Positions 53,787 through 62,497 are shown, counted from the first letter of the stretch. The stretch is 64,000 bases of DNA from Holtiella tumoricola (GCF_027857615.1 NZ_JAQIFT010000012.1:1-64000); one strand, 5' to 3'. Numbers and translations are program-made. Notes: generated by a model not told the origin, from the letters alone.

Positions 53787-54713
53787 ATGAAAAAAATTAC
53801 TTTAAGTCTATCTTATATTGTGATAGCTTTCTTAGTTGTCCTTGGGTGCAATCAGTTTATCCTAAATCATGAGATAGGACAAGTAAGTGAACAGGTTATG
53901 GAACAATTTGTGACTCAACCAGCAGAAAAAAATGAAGAGCATTCTACAGAACCCAATGTAGAAAAAGCAATTGGACAAATAAAAGATGAAACAATGGAAC
54001 AACTTATTGAAGAGCCTCTCATTCCTAAACCTGATCCCGAAAAGAATCAATCAAAGGAACAAGTTCAAGAAAATGTAGATGAGGAAGAGAAAGTTGTATA
54101 TTTAACTTTTGACGATGGTCCAACAGGAAAAGTGACAGAAAAAATATTAGATATATTGAAGGAACATGATGTCAAAGCAACTTTCTTCGTAGTAGGAAAA
54201 GAAATTATACAAAGGGAAGAAGTACTTAAACGTATTCACGAAGAAGGACATAGTATAGGACTTCATACTTATTCTCATAACTTAAAATCTATTTATGCTA
54301 GCGATGAAAATTTCTTAGCAGAAATGGAAAAGACAACAGACAAAATACATGAAGTACTTGGCGAGGATGTAAATCCAAAGATTATTCGTTTCCCAGGTGG
54401 TAGTTCAGGAAGACTTAGTGAAGGACTTTTAAATAAGCTACATGATGAAGAGTATAAAATTTATGATTGGAATGTAAGCTTAGAAGATGGTGTGAATCCA
54501 AATCTATCACCAAGTCAGATGGTTCAAAATGCAAAAAAATGTAGCCGTAATACAACAAAACGTATTATTCTAGCACATTGTAACTCAAATAATAAGAATA
54601 CCTATAATGCACTTCCTGAAATTATTAATTATTATAAATCTCAAGGATATGTTTTTAAAGCTATTAATGAGCAGACACAGGAATTTTATTATCGTATTAA
54701 AACAAAAAAATAG
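53787..54713 (+). CDS. Polysaccharide deacetylase (NodB domain), membrane-anchored
   Basis: Extracellular deacetylase of 308 residues, probably acting on peptidoglycan N-acetyl groups. N-terminal helix (about 4-24) as anchor, then a Glu/Lys-rich spacer to about 100. The NodB domain has motif 1 TFDDGP, motif 2 HSIGLHTYSHN (metal His pair), motif 3 RFPGGSSG and motif 4 DWNVSLEDG. Start set by AAGGAGATGG; the upstream ATG would be inside the terminator region. Single gene with terminators on both sides. Confidence 0.9.
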   Translation: MKKITLSLSYIVIAFLVVLGCNQFILNHEIGQVSEQVMEQFVTQPAEKNEEHSTEPNVEKAIGQIKDETMEQLIEEPLIPKPDPEKNQSKEQVQENVDEEEKVVYLTFDDGPTGKVTEKILDILKEHDVKATFFVVGKEIIQREEVLKRIHEEGHSIGLHTYSHNLKSIYASDENFLAEMEKTTDKIHEVLGEDVNPKIIRFPGGSSGRLSEGLLNKLHDEEYKIYDWNVSLEDGVNPNLSPSQMVQNAKKCSRNTTKRIILAHCNSNNKNTYNALPEIINYYKSQGYVFKAINEQTQEFYYRIKTKK

Positions 54714-54742
54714 TAGCTATGAAGAAGTAACTTACTCAATGC

Positions 54743-54790
54743 AAAAAGAGCTCTAAAACTAATATAAATTTAGTTTTAGAGCTCTTTTAT
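54743..54790. terminator. Bidirectional terminator
   Basis: AAAAGAGCTCTAAAACTAA and TTAGTTTTAGAGCTCTTTT, perfect 19-base arms, eight-base loop, T-rich on both outer sides. Serves the deacetylase and the minus-strand oadG/oadB-like pair. Confidence 0.85.
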
Positions 54791-54826
54791 TTATGTGTAG
54801 CAATAGATATGAACTATGTGATTGGT

Positions 54827-54946
54827 TTATTTAGAATGAGATTTAGCAAAAAAGTTAAGTAGTTTAATCATTATATAGATGATACCCATAACAATAAAGA
54901 TACCACCCATACCACCCAACATAATCATAAAACCTTCTTGTAACAT
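54827..54946 (-). CDS. Very small OadG-like subunit (39 residues)
   Basis: Short gene found by eye, with AGGAGG six bases before the ATG. The product is one membrane helix with the OadG-type pattern (LQEGFMIMLGGMGGIFIVMG) and a short basic tail ending KSHSK. It lies 19 bases after the second oadB gene, matching the pairing of beta and gamma subunits. There is no soluble tail as in the 90-residue OadG at 3078. Likely a stabilising subunit of the second OadB. Confidence 0.7.
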   Translation of the reverse strand: MLQEGFMIMLGGMGGIFIVMGIIYIMIKLLNFFAKSHSK

Positions 54947-54965
54947 AGTACGCCTCCTATTGAAA

Positions 54966-56087
54966 TTAAAGTAATAGAGCTAAAATCAGTCCTCCAGCAA
55001 TAACAGAAGCAATCTGTCCAGCAACATTAGCACTTACAGCTTGCATAAGAACAAAGTTCTGAGGGTCTTCTTCTTTAGCGAGTTTTTGAATAGTACGAGA
55101 TGACATAGGGAAAGCGGATATACCAGCTGCACCTACCATAGGATTAATCTTATCTTTTCTAAAAAGATTAATGAGTTTTACAAAAAGAACACCACCGATA
55201 GTATCGAAAACGAAAGCGATAAGTCCCATAGCAATAATAATGATTGTACTTGTCTTTAAGAAAGTATCTGCACGCATAGTAGAAGAAATAGCAAGACCGA
55301 GTAAAATGGTAACAATATTTACAAGCTCATTTTGAGCAGTTTGGCTTAGACGGTCTACGACACCACTTTCACGCATAAGATTTCCAAACATTAAGAAACC
55401 AATGAGTGGAATAGAGTGAGGCGCTATAAAACCAGCAACTAAGGTTACGATGATAGGAAATAATAATTTAGCACGTTTTGATATATGGCCAGACGTATAA
55501 GTCATACGTATACAACGTTCTTTTTTTGTTGTTACACACTTAATAGCTATAGGCTGAATAAGTGGTACAAGAGCCATATAAGAGTAAGCAGCTACAGAAA
55601 TAGGACCTAGTAAGTTTGGAGCAAGTTTACTTGCAACGAATATAGAAGTAGGTCCATCAGCAGCACCAATAATACCAATAGAAGCAGCTTCGGGTAGAGA
55701 AAAACCAAAAAGTAATGCAATGATGAGTGTAAAGAAAATACCAAATTGAGCAGCAGCACCTAAAAAGAGCATAAAAGGCCGTTCAAGTAGAGGACCAAAA
55801 TCGATCATTGCACCAATCCCTATAAAGATAAGTAAAGGAAAGAGTTCAGTGGCAATTCCATTGTTAAAGAGTAGATCTAAGATTCCTTCCATTGAGGTTC
55901 CTTCGGTAGCCTGTGTAATGGCACCCGAAAGAGGGATATTGACTAGAAGTACGCCAAAACCCATAGGGAGTAAAAGTGTAGGCTCGTATTTTTTTACAAT
56001 AGCTAAATAGATGAGGAGAAAGCCGATGAGAATCATAAAGAAGTGACCAAAGGTGAACTGTTTAAAGCTTTCGTACAAGATTTCCAT
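54966..56087 (-). CDS. Second sodium-pumping decarboxylase beta subunit (OadB paralogue)
   Basis: Membrane protein of 373 residues of the OadB/GcdB/MmdB family, clearly similar to the protein at 1495 along its length. The key motif GAADGPTSIFVASKLAP retains the functional Asp, and AVSANVAGQIASVIAGG the late Asn. RBS GGCAGGTG. Unlike the first set, only the 39-residue gamma-like gene follows; no biotin carrier or carboxyltransferase gene is beside it. It may use the subunits of the first operon, form a complex with a distant carboxyltransferase, or have another role. Confidence 0.88.
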   Translation of the reverse strand: MEILYESFKQFTFGHFFMILIGFLLIYLAIVKKYEPTLLLPMGFGVLLVNIPLSGAITQATEGTSMEGILDLLFNNGIATELFPLLIFIGIGAMIDFGPLLERPFMLFLGAAAQFGIFFTLIIALLFGFSLPEAASIGIIGAADGPTSIFVASKLAPNLLGPISVAAYSYMALVPLIQPIAIKCVTTKKERCIRMTYTSGHISKRAKLLFPIIVTLVAGFIAPHSIPLIGFLMFGNLMRESGVVDRLSQTAQNELVNIVTILLGLAISSTMRADTFLKTSTIIIIAMGLIAFVFDTIGGVLFVKLINLFRKDKINPMVGAAGISAFPMSSRTIQKLAKEEDPQNFVLMQAVSANVAGQIASVIAGGLILALLL

Positions 56088-56227
56088 AATAACACCTGCC
56101 TAAGCGAAGGATAATTTATAGTTATATATATTAGATTGAAAGAATAAATAGTCCAAAACAGTAGAAGTTTGAAAGCGTTATTGATATAATAAAACAGTTT
56201 ATATCGTACAACAACTGAGGAGGCAAG

Positions 56228-57565
56228 ATGAATACAAAAATTAACAAGAATACTTCACTATTTATGCTAACATGGCCTATTATTGTAGAGCTATTATTGC
56301 AGATGCTTATTGGAAATGTGGATCAGATGATGATTAGTAGATATTCACAAACATCAGTAGCAGCTATTGGAAATGTCAATCAGATTATGACACTTCTTCT
56401 TATTACTTTTAACATCATTACTATGGCTACAACAATTTTAGTTTCACAATTTTTAGGTTCTAATAATAAGGAAAAAGTATCAGAGATTTATTCTTTAGCA
56501 ACGTATACAAATCTCTTTTTTAGTATTGTTTTAGGAAGTATTATGATTATTTTCCATAAACCTATTTTTACACTCATGAATATGCCAGCTGAATTATATC
56601 AAGATGCAACCATTTATATTGTTATTGTGGGTGGGATGATTTTTTTACAAGGTGTATTTATGTCTTATGCGGCTATTTTTAGAAGTAATGGTCTTATGAA
56701 GCAAACTATGATTATTTCCATGATTATTAACATTATTAATGTAGTAGGGAACTTTATATTCTTAAATGGATTATTTGGTTTGCCACAAATGGGTGTAACA
56801 GGGGTTGCCATGTCAAGTGTTATCAGTAGATCCATAGGGCTTATTGTAGTTATGTGGTTATTTAGCAAAAAGTTAGATGCCAAGATAAGCATCAAATATT
56901 TAAGACCATTTCCTAAGGAAACTTTAGCAAGTTTATTAAAAATAGGTGTACCATCGGCAGGTGAGTCACTATCTTATGATATTGCGCAAATGTGTATTTT
57001 AGCATTTGTCAATACAATGGGTACATATGTTGTTGCAACAAGAGTTTATAGTACAATGATTACGAATATATCTTGTATCTATTCAGCGGCTATTTCATCG
57101 GCTGTACAAATTATTGTGGGGCACTTAATTGGAGCAGGAGATATTGATGATGCAGATGAATTAGTAATGAAAACCCTTAGGCCAACAGTATTTATCTCAT
57201 TAGTAGTAGCCATTTTACTTTATCTAGGAAGTGATATTTTCTTTGGATTATTTACAAAGGATCCAGCTATGTTGGCATTGGGAAAACAGATTATGTTTAT
57301 ACAAATCTTTTTAGAAGTTGGAAGAACATTTAATTTAGTAATTATACGTTCGATGCAAGCAGCGGGAGATATCAAGTATCCGGTTATGATAGGGATACTA
57401 TCAATGTGGGGTGTAGCGGCACTATTATCATATGTATTTGGTATTATTCTAGGTATGGGATTAGTAGGGGTATGGATTGCTATGGCCCTTGATGAGATTA
57501 TAAGAGCCATTCTTGTTTATAGAAGATGGAAAAAAGGAACTTGGCGAGGACGTGCTTTGATATAG
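56228..57565 (+). CDS. MATE family efflux transporter (second copy)
   Basis: Twelve-helix exporter of 445 residues, sodium- or proton-driven. Start TWPIIVELLLQMLIGNVDQMM, then the conserved region VAAIGNVNQI and the second-half repeat with GAGDIDDADELVMKTLRP. It is of a different subfamily from the MATE gene at 10227 (no close likeness at either end). GAGGAGGC precedes the ATG. No regulator gene is adjacent, so expression may be constitutive. Confidence 0.87.
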   Translation: MNTKINKNTSLFMLTWPIIVELLLQMLIGNVDQMMISRYSQTSVAAIGNVNQIMTLLLITFNIITMATTILVSQFLGSNNKEKVSEIYSLATYTNLFFSIVLGSIMIIFHKPIFTLMNMPAELYQDATIYIVIVGGMIFLQGVFMSYAAIFRSNGLMKQTMIISMIINIINVVGNFIFLNGLFGLPQMGVTGVAMSSVISRSIGLIVVMWLFSKKLDAKISIKYLRPFPKETLASLLKIGVPSAGESLSYDIAQMCILAFVNTMGTYVVATRVYSTMITNISCIYSAAISSAVQIIVGHLIGAGDIDDADELVMKTLRPTVFISLVVAILLYLGSDIFFGLFTKDPAMLALGKQIMFIQIFLEVGRTFNLVIIRSMQAAGDIKYPVMIGILSMWGVAALLSYVFGIILGMGLVGVWIAMALDEIIRAILVYRRWKKGTWRGRALI

Positions 57566-57682
57566 AAGGAATATTGTATAATATTCTTGAGATTAAAGGG
57601 GTTGCTATTGTTGTTTAATAGAATATACTTTATAATGAGATATTATATGATATATACTATAAATAGGAGAGGATGGTAATGA

Positions 57683-58342
57683 GTGAAGAGAGAGAATAAT
57701 GTTGGACTTTATATAGGTCTATTATTAGTATTAAGTGGTATTGTAGCTTTTCTTGACTTAAATGATTTATTACCAAGAGAATATCTAAGTGATTATATAA
57801 GTTTAATTATAGGAGTCGTAATATTTGTAGCTTATTTTAGAAATAAAAGATTCTCAACTTTAATGGTAGCAAGTTTCTTCATTTTTAATGGAATCCTACT
57901 CATTGCTGATAAATATATTCAAGGATGGAATTATTTTTCAGGCGTTTTTATTATACCAGGACTTATGTTTATGGTAGCATTTATCGTTAAAAGAATGTCT
58001 TCATTTTTAATCCCAGGAGCGCTTTTAACTTCATGGGGAATCTTTATCTTTCTTATTTCTGCAGATGTGATTTCTGGATTTAGCATGATTTTAGGAATGG
58101 GCTTTGTCTTTACTGCACTTGCATTCTTTATTATATTTCTTATTGAACAAGAGGTATGGGCTGGTATTCCTAGCTTAGTTTTAGGTATTGTAGGAATTAT
58201 CATTATTACTATGGGGCTAGGAGAAGTAGCAAGACTTATACTTTTTAATATTACAGCAATTATTGTGGTACTTATTGGGCTTATTCTTATTGCAAGAAGT
58301 TTTATTAAAACGAAAAAGTCACACGATGAGGAGGACCATTAA
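57683..58342 (+). CDS. Membrane protein, unknown, paired with RseC-like gene
   Basis: Hydrophobic protein of 219 residues with about seven helices and a charged tail (KTKKSHDEEDH). GTG start: the ATG four bases earlier opens a six-codon frame that stops at once, so the GTG after GGAGAGG is the only workable start. Its stop overlaps the next ATG by one base, so the two are coupled. I recognise no family with certainty. Confidence 0.65.
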   Translation: MKRENNVGLYIGLLLVLSGIVAFLDLNDLLPREYLSDYISLIIGVVIFVAYFRNKRFSTLMVASFFIFNGILLIADKYIQGWNYFSGVFIIPGLMFMVAFIVKRMSSFLIPGALLTSWGIFIFLISADVISGFSMILGMGFVFTALAFFIIFLIEQEVWAGIPSLVLGIVGIIIITMGLGEVARLILFNITAIIVVLIGLILIARSFIKTKKSHDEEDH

Positions 58343-58737
58343 TGTCAGTAGTGGGGACAGTTGATAAGCTAGAAAGAGGATTTGCGATTGTAACGATGGA
58401 AAGACAAGATATGTGTGGTGAATGTCATGCATGTGAACTGATGGGTGAAACTAAGAAATGTACCCTTAAATGTGTTAATTCGTGCCATAGTAAGATAGGG
58501 GATAAGGTAGAAGTAGATGTAGCTAAAGCATCCTTTTTAAAAGCGACTCTTATTATGTATGGCTTACCTCTTTTAGGACTTTTACTAGGAATAGGAATGG
58601 GATATTTTATATCGGAACTAGCCTCTCTTGTTTTAGGGATCATCTGTATGGGACTAATTTATGCAGGTGTAAAATGGGGAGATAAAAAGAATAAATACAA
58701 CAAAATGCTCCCAGCAGCGGTACGTGTTTTGAAATAG
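58342..58737 (+). CDS. RseC/MucC-like redox protein
   Basis: Protein of 131 residues in the SoxR-reducing RseC family. Six Cys are in the N-terminal part (C25, C28, C31, C40, C44, C48), enough for an iron-sulfur cluster. Two membrane helices follow (about 70-115, with LIMYGLPLLGLLLGIGMGY) and a short basic tail. In many bacteria RseC accompanies the Rnf complex; no rnf genes are in this window. Coupled by a one-base overlap (TAATG) to the membrane protein upstream. Confidence 0.82.
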   Translation: MSVVGTVDKLERGFAIVTMERQDMCGECHACELMGETKKCTLKCVNSCHSKIGDKVEVDVAKASFLKATLIMYGLPLLGLLLGIGMGYFISELASLVLGIICMGLIYAGVKWGDKKNKYNKMLPAAVRVLK

Positions 58738-58742
58738 ATTAT

Positions 58743-58774
58743 AAAAAAGAGCTGTTATGTATAACAGCTCTTTT
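58743..58774. terminator. Bidirectional terminator
   Basis: AAAAGAGCTGTTAT, loop GT, ATAACAGCTCTTTT: perfect arms between converging genes, overlapping the stop of the minus-strand one. Confidence 0.85.
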
Positions 58775-60071
58775 AAGAATCAAAAGTATTACCAGTATTC
58801 ATAAAGGCCTCAGATAAAGAATGGAGGTCTTTTTTTGTTGCAGTAAAGCTAGGTGGTGTAGATGATGAAGTAGGCATAATATCAGATAAAGAAGGTAGTG
58901 TATTTAAAGGTGTTATTGGTGCTTCTGGTGTAAAGGGTATAGGGGTTTGGCTAAAGGCATTCATAAAATTAGGTTGTACTTGAGAAGATGTATTTAAAGT
59001 TGTATCTATAGGACTAGAAGGAGGCGGCAAAACAGATGCAACGGATTGGGTTCTCTTAAAGTTAATGCCTTCTAAAAATAATGCAAGTTCATCTTTATTA
59101 ACTAAGTCAGGATGAATATTGCGGATATCTAAGTCAGCGATCGTAGATAATCTTAAGGTGTTAGAAAGGCTCGCATAGATAACAGAGGCATCTAGGTCTT
59201 CATGAAGCGAATCAATATAAGTGTAAGCGTTGATATGATTTTGTAAGCTACTTGAGATAGGACTGCTAAAAGTTTGATTTTCAGGCAGAGCAAGGAGTGT
59301 ATAATAGTGGTTATTTGACTCATAATGTATCCATAAAGTATCTAAATAGCTAAGGAGAACTGGATTATTAGCATTATCTGGAAGCTGCACAGGGAGATTT
59401 TCTCCAGTACTTAAATTAGTAAGATAGAAGTTTGCATGTCCATATTGGTCTGCTTTGTAAAGAAGATAAAGTGCATTTTGATGTTTACACATATTCCAAT
59501 CAATAATAGGAATAGGTGAACGGACCAGAGTTGTAACACTTTTTTCTTGATTTGTAAAAGAGAGCATGTTTAGACAGTAACTTTCTTCGAAGTTAGGGTA
59601 TAGAATATAAAGGGTAGAATTTATCTTGTAATAAGTTAGAGATGTTCTAAGTGGTAAGGAAGTTACTAAATTTTCAAGTGTAGGTGAAGTAGATGAAAGT
59701 GTTTGATGAACTAATGAACGATGGAGTCCATTAGGGTGGATAACGGTATAAAATAGATGTGGTTCATTTTCCAACCATTGAATTGAGAGATTTTCAAATA
59801 AGTACATAGACCTGCTATCTTCTAAAACTACACGTTTACTAGGAGCAGTAGGAGAAAAACAGTAATAAGTAACTTGGCGATTTGTACCTTCTACTGCTAC
59901 ATGTAGTACATCTTGTGGATCTAGGGCAACACTATAAGCCAAGCAAGAGTTTGGGTAGATCATTACAGGTCGTTGAAAACCGTCTTTATTGTAAAGTTGA
60001 TAAAAGACTCCTTGTTTAGGCTTTTCATCTACAATAATAAAACCATCAGAAATACGTAATAAAAAGGGCAT
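58773..60071 (-). CDS. Unknown beta-rich protein with Pro/Ser-rich tail
   Basis: Protein of 432 residues, no recognised family. Residues 1-300 consist of repeated short beta strands of about 45-55 residues per unit (for example QWLENEPHLFYTVIHPNGLH, YYKINSTLYILYPNFEE, KHQNALYLLYKADQYGHANF), suggesting a beta-propeller. The last 100 residues are rich in Pro, Ser and Thr with no obvious fold. No signal peptide. GGAGGTATC precedes the ATG. Single gene. Confidence 0.6.
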   Translation of the reverse strand: MPFLLRISDGFIIVDEKPKQGVFYQLYNKDGFQRPVMIYPNSCLAYSVALDPQDVLHVAVEGTNRQVTYYCFSPTAPSKRVVLEDSRSMYLFENLSIQWLENEPHLFYTVIHPNGLHRSLVHQTLSSTSPTLENLVTSLPLRTSLTYYKINSTLYILYPNFEESYCLNMLSFTNQEKSVTTLVRSPIPIIDWNMCKHQNALYLLYKADQYGHANFYLTNLSTGENLPVQLPDNANNPVLLSYLDTLWIHYESNNHYYTLLALPENQTFSSPISSSLQNHINAYTYIDSLHEDLDASVIYASLSNTLRLSTIADLDIRNIHPDLVNKDELALFLEGINFKRTQSVASVLPPPSSPIDTTLNTSSQVQPNFMNAFSQTPIPFTPEAPITPLNTLPSLSDIMPTSSSTPPSFTATKKDLHSLSEAFMNTGNTFDS

Positions 60072-60225
60072 AGAGATACCTCCTATTGAGTACTTAATAT
60101 AATCATATTTATTTAAAAATTAATTTATACATAAATGTCACCCTTTTACTAGAATTTCCATATTATAGTATTGAAAACGACATTTTATGATGCACCTTAG
60201 CAAACATGTAGGAGGTTTGAATTTT

Positions 60226-60375
60226 ATGAGCAAATGTTCAAATACAGACACAAGATTTTTCAAAACACCTAATGCAGGTATTTGTGATATATGTCATCCA
60301 TGTGAAACAACAACTAAACTTGAAGCAACTGCAATGTGTCCACCAATTGGTGAACCAAAATGTATTTTAAGATAA
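60226..60375 (+). CDS. Small Cys-rich protein (49 residues)
   Basis: Product begins MSKCSNTDTRFFKTPN, contains CDICHPC and ends MCPPIGEPKCILR: six Cys in two groups, probably one zinc or iron-sulfur site. Start set at the ATG after AGGAGG with a longer than usual ten-base gap; an ATG further upstream (60187) has no ribosome site. Its stop is only five bases from the end of the prophage recombinase gene, so the 3' end is at or next to the prophage border. Confidence 0.62.
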   Translation: MSKCSNTDTRFFKTPNAGICDICHPCETTTKLEATAMCPPIGEPKCILR

Positions 60376-60380
60376 CGATA

Positions 60381-61859
60381 TTAGATATAAAAAATTGTAA
60401 TTAAGGTATCTTCCTGTTTATTATAAATAATAGATTTTATAAAAGCTTTAAGAACTATGTTTTTAGACATAACACTTATGCTATCATCTTTTACAGCTTC
60501 AATCGCTGTTACAAGTTTATCTTTAAATTCAGCAACTTTTTGAGGATTAATATGGTTATTACTATAATTATTAATTAAATTTGTTATTTCGATTATTTCT
60601 TTTTGAAACATTTCTTTATTTGCTTTATATTCTTCAAGTGTATCTATATCGTCTAAATATGCCTTTTTAGCACGTTCTAATTTCTGATTTAGTTTACTCA
60701 ATTGAGTTTTATAAAGTGCGATTTCATCATCTTTATTCTCATATTCTATATTTAGTCCTTCTAGAGACCAAGTTTCATTTACAATGTCTAATGTAGCTGT
60801 TAATGTTTTAATAATATGGTTTTCAACATCTTTAATTTTTATATAGTTGCTTGTATTACATGATCCTATTTTATACTTACCACATTGATATCCGTCAGCA
60901 TTTCTTATACTTCCATCTTTTCGTTTGAATCGAGCTGTTTTATAAACTAATGTTCCGTTGCAGTCAGAACATCTAAGAATACCGCCTAACCAATGAATAT
61001 ACTCCGTACTTCGTGGTTTTACATCTTTATGCCATGTTCCTAAAACTTTTTGGGCTTCATCCCAAGTTTGTTGAGAAACAATAGGTTCATGTGTGTTTTC
61101 TACGGTTATCCATTCGCTTTCAGGTTTTATAACTATTCTAGAGCCTTGACAATGTGTATAGTTCCAACGTGTGATTCCGAGATAAACAGGATTTTGAATT
61201 ATATATTTTATTCTTCGTGATTCAAAAGGACTACCTGTTTTACTCTTAATACCTAACATATTTAAATGTTTAGCTATTGAGCCTATAGATTGCCCATTTA
61301 TACACATATCATATATTTTTTTTATGATTTCAGCCTCTTCTTTGTTGACAACTCTTTTATTATCGATAATATCATAACCTAGAATAGGTTTTGATTGCAC
61401 ACCACCCCTGCGAGCTTTTTCTGTCATTCCCTTTATAACTTCATCTGATAAGTTAAGAGAGTAGTACTCAGCCATAGCCTCTAACATAGCTTCGAGTATG
61501 ACACTGAATTTATCATCTTCTAGTTGTTCTGTTACAGATATAACCTTTATTCCACATTCTTTACGAAGGAGACTTTTGTATACTACGGAGTCTTCTCTAG
61601 AACGTGCGAAACGATCAAATTTATGGACTAGAATAGCATCAAAGGGTTTTGGTTTTTTCTTAGCAGTAGCTATCATATTTTGAAAAGCGGGTCTCTTTTG
61701 AGCAGAAGTTCCAGTTATTCCTTCATCTATAAATATATAATGTTCATCTATTTGATAATTATTTTTCTTTGCATATTCGATTAATGCTCGTTTTTGAGCA
61801 TCTGGTGAAAACTCTAATTGGTCATCTGTACTAACACGAATATATAACGCTGCTATCAT
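60381..61859 (-). CDS. Large serine recombinase (prophage integrase)
   Basis: Site-specific recombinase of 492 residues, size and order as in TP901-1/phiC31-class integrases. Resolvase domain 1-145 with YIRVSTDDQ (nucleophile Ser9) and the Arg motif KFDRFARSR; recombinase domain about 155-260; zinc ribbon with CSDC near 297 and a second Cys pair CGKYKIGSC near 332; coiled-coil motif about 375-440. Catalyses integration and excision of the element. AGGAGTG precedes the ATG. The following genes to the right are typical phage genes, so this marks one end of a prophage. Confidence 0.92.
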   Translation of the reverse strand: MIAALYIRVSTDDQLEFSPDAQKRALIEYAKKNNYQIDEHYIFIDEGITGTSAQKRPAFQNMIATAKKKPKPFDAILVHKFDRFARSREDSVVYKSLLRKECGIKVISVTEQLEDDKFSVILEAMLEAMAEYYSLNLSDEVIKGMTEKARRGGVQSKPILGYDIIDNKRVVNKEEAEIIKKIYDMCINGQSIGSIAKHLNMLGIKSKTGSPFESRRIKYIIQNPVYLGITRWNYTHCQGSRIVIKPESEWITVENTHEPIVSQQTWDEAQKVLGTWHKDVKPRSTEYIHWLGGILRCSDCNGTLVYKTARFKRKDGSIRNADGYQCGKYKIGSCNTSNYIKIKDVENHIIKTLTATLDIVNETWSLEGLNIEYENKDDEIALYKTQLSKLNQKLERAKKAYLDDIDTLEEYKANKEMFQKEIIEITNLINNYSNNHINPQKVAEFKDKLVTAIEAVKDDSISVMSKNIVLKAFIKSIIYNKQEDTLITIFYI

Positions 61860-61916
61860 TTAAATCACTCCTTATAATAAAATATAATATTGGGGTTAAA
61901 TTATAAATATACTTAC

Positions 61917-61945
61917 TTGAAAATTTAAATAGTAAAATATATAAT
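61917..61945 (+). promoter_or_regulatory. Promoter of the phage mini-gene
   Basis: TTGAAA (61917-61922), 17-base spacer, TATAAT (61940-61945). Reads rightward into the short gene at 61997. Confidence 0.65.
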
Positions 61946-61958
61946 AAAGACAGAAAAT

Positions 61959-61972
61959 AGAACATAAGTTCG
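61959..61972. promoter_or_regulatory. LexA-like SOS box
   Basis: AGAACATAAGTTCG fits the Gram-positive LexA (DinR) box core GAAC-N4-GTTC exactly. It starts about 14 bases past the -10, so bound LexA would block the mini-gene transcript until DNA damage. Confidence 0.6.
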
Positions 61973-61996
61973 TATAAAAATTTAGAGGTGATGCTA

Positions 61997-62107
61997 TTGA
62001 AAGAAGAGTTAATTAAGTTTATAGAGACAATAGGAAATGAAAAAATTATAAAATTAATATATGATTTTGCACTTGGTGTAAGTAATATTAAAGGGCCTGC
62101 TAGATAG
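61997..62107 (+). CDS. Small phage protein between recombinase and repressor
   Basis: Frame of 36 codons from TTG (38 from the ATG at 61991, which touches GAGGTG). The product starts KEELIKFIETIGNEKIIKL and ends NIKGPAR: an amphipathic helical peptide with a mixed charged and hydrophobic face. Similar tiny frames next to repressors are familiar from Firmicutes prophages but have no assigned function. The gene has a good promoter, a LexA-like box and a terminator of its own, so it is a separate transcription unit of about 165 bases. Confidence 0.55.
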   Translation: MKEELIKFIETIGNEKIIKLIYDFALGVSNIKGPAR

Positions 62108-62118
62108 CAGAGCCCTTT
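62090..62118. terminator. Bidirectional terminator shared by mini-gene and repressor
   Basis: AAAGGGC and GCCCTTT with inner CTGCTA/TAGCAG; the stem includes the stop codons of both converging genes. The T-run is short (three T). Confidence 0.6.
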
Positions 62119-62474
62119 AGTGATTTTACCATTTGTGCAATATGAATCAACTGCTCATCAGTAAGCTCTGTTAATAAAAGCAGGGCTTTTTTTACGTCTG
62201 GATTTTCTATAGAGGATAATTTCCCAAATGCATAAGCTAATGAACCATCAAGATCATTAGTTTTAAACATTTCACCTTCTCCTGTACGGAGCCAATCTTC
62301 ATTTACACCAAATTCTAAACATATTAGCTTTATGAAATGTTCTTTAGCATCTACAAGTTGTAGTTCTATATTTTTTATAACATCCCTACTGACACCAACT
62401 CTTTCTCCAAATGCTTTTTGAGATAAGTTTAATTCTTTTCTAAGCTGTTTTATTCGTTCGCGAATATCATTCAA
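62100..62474 (-). CDS. Phage repressor (XRE helix-turn-helix)
   Basis: Repressor of 124 residues: helix-turn-helix in residues 1-60 (IKQLRKELNLSQKAFGERVG, VSRDVIKNIE) with the phage/plasmid XRE form NEDWLRTGEGEMF, and a helical C-terminal half for dimers (about 75-120). No protease-like C-terminal domain, so it is not self-cleaved as LexA or lambda CI are. It starts at a TTG eight bases after GGAGG. Its promoter faces left and overlaps operator 1. Keeps the prophage silent by binding the three operators at 62515-62602. Confidence 0.85.
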   Translation of the reverse strand: MNDIRERIKQLRKELNLSQKAFGERVGVSRDVIKNIELQLVDAKEHFIKLICLEFGVNEDWLRTGEGEMFKTNDLDGSLAYAFGKLSSIENPDVKKALLLLTELTDEQLIHIAQMVKSLKGSAI

Positions 62475-62497
62475 GGTTAATACCTCCTTCCAATATA

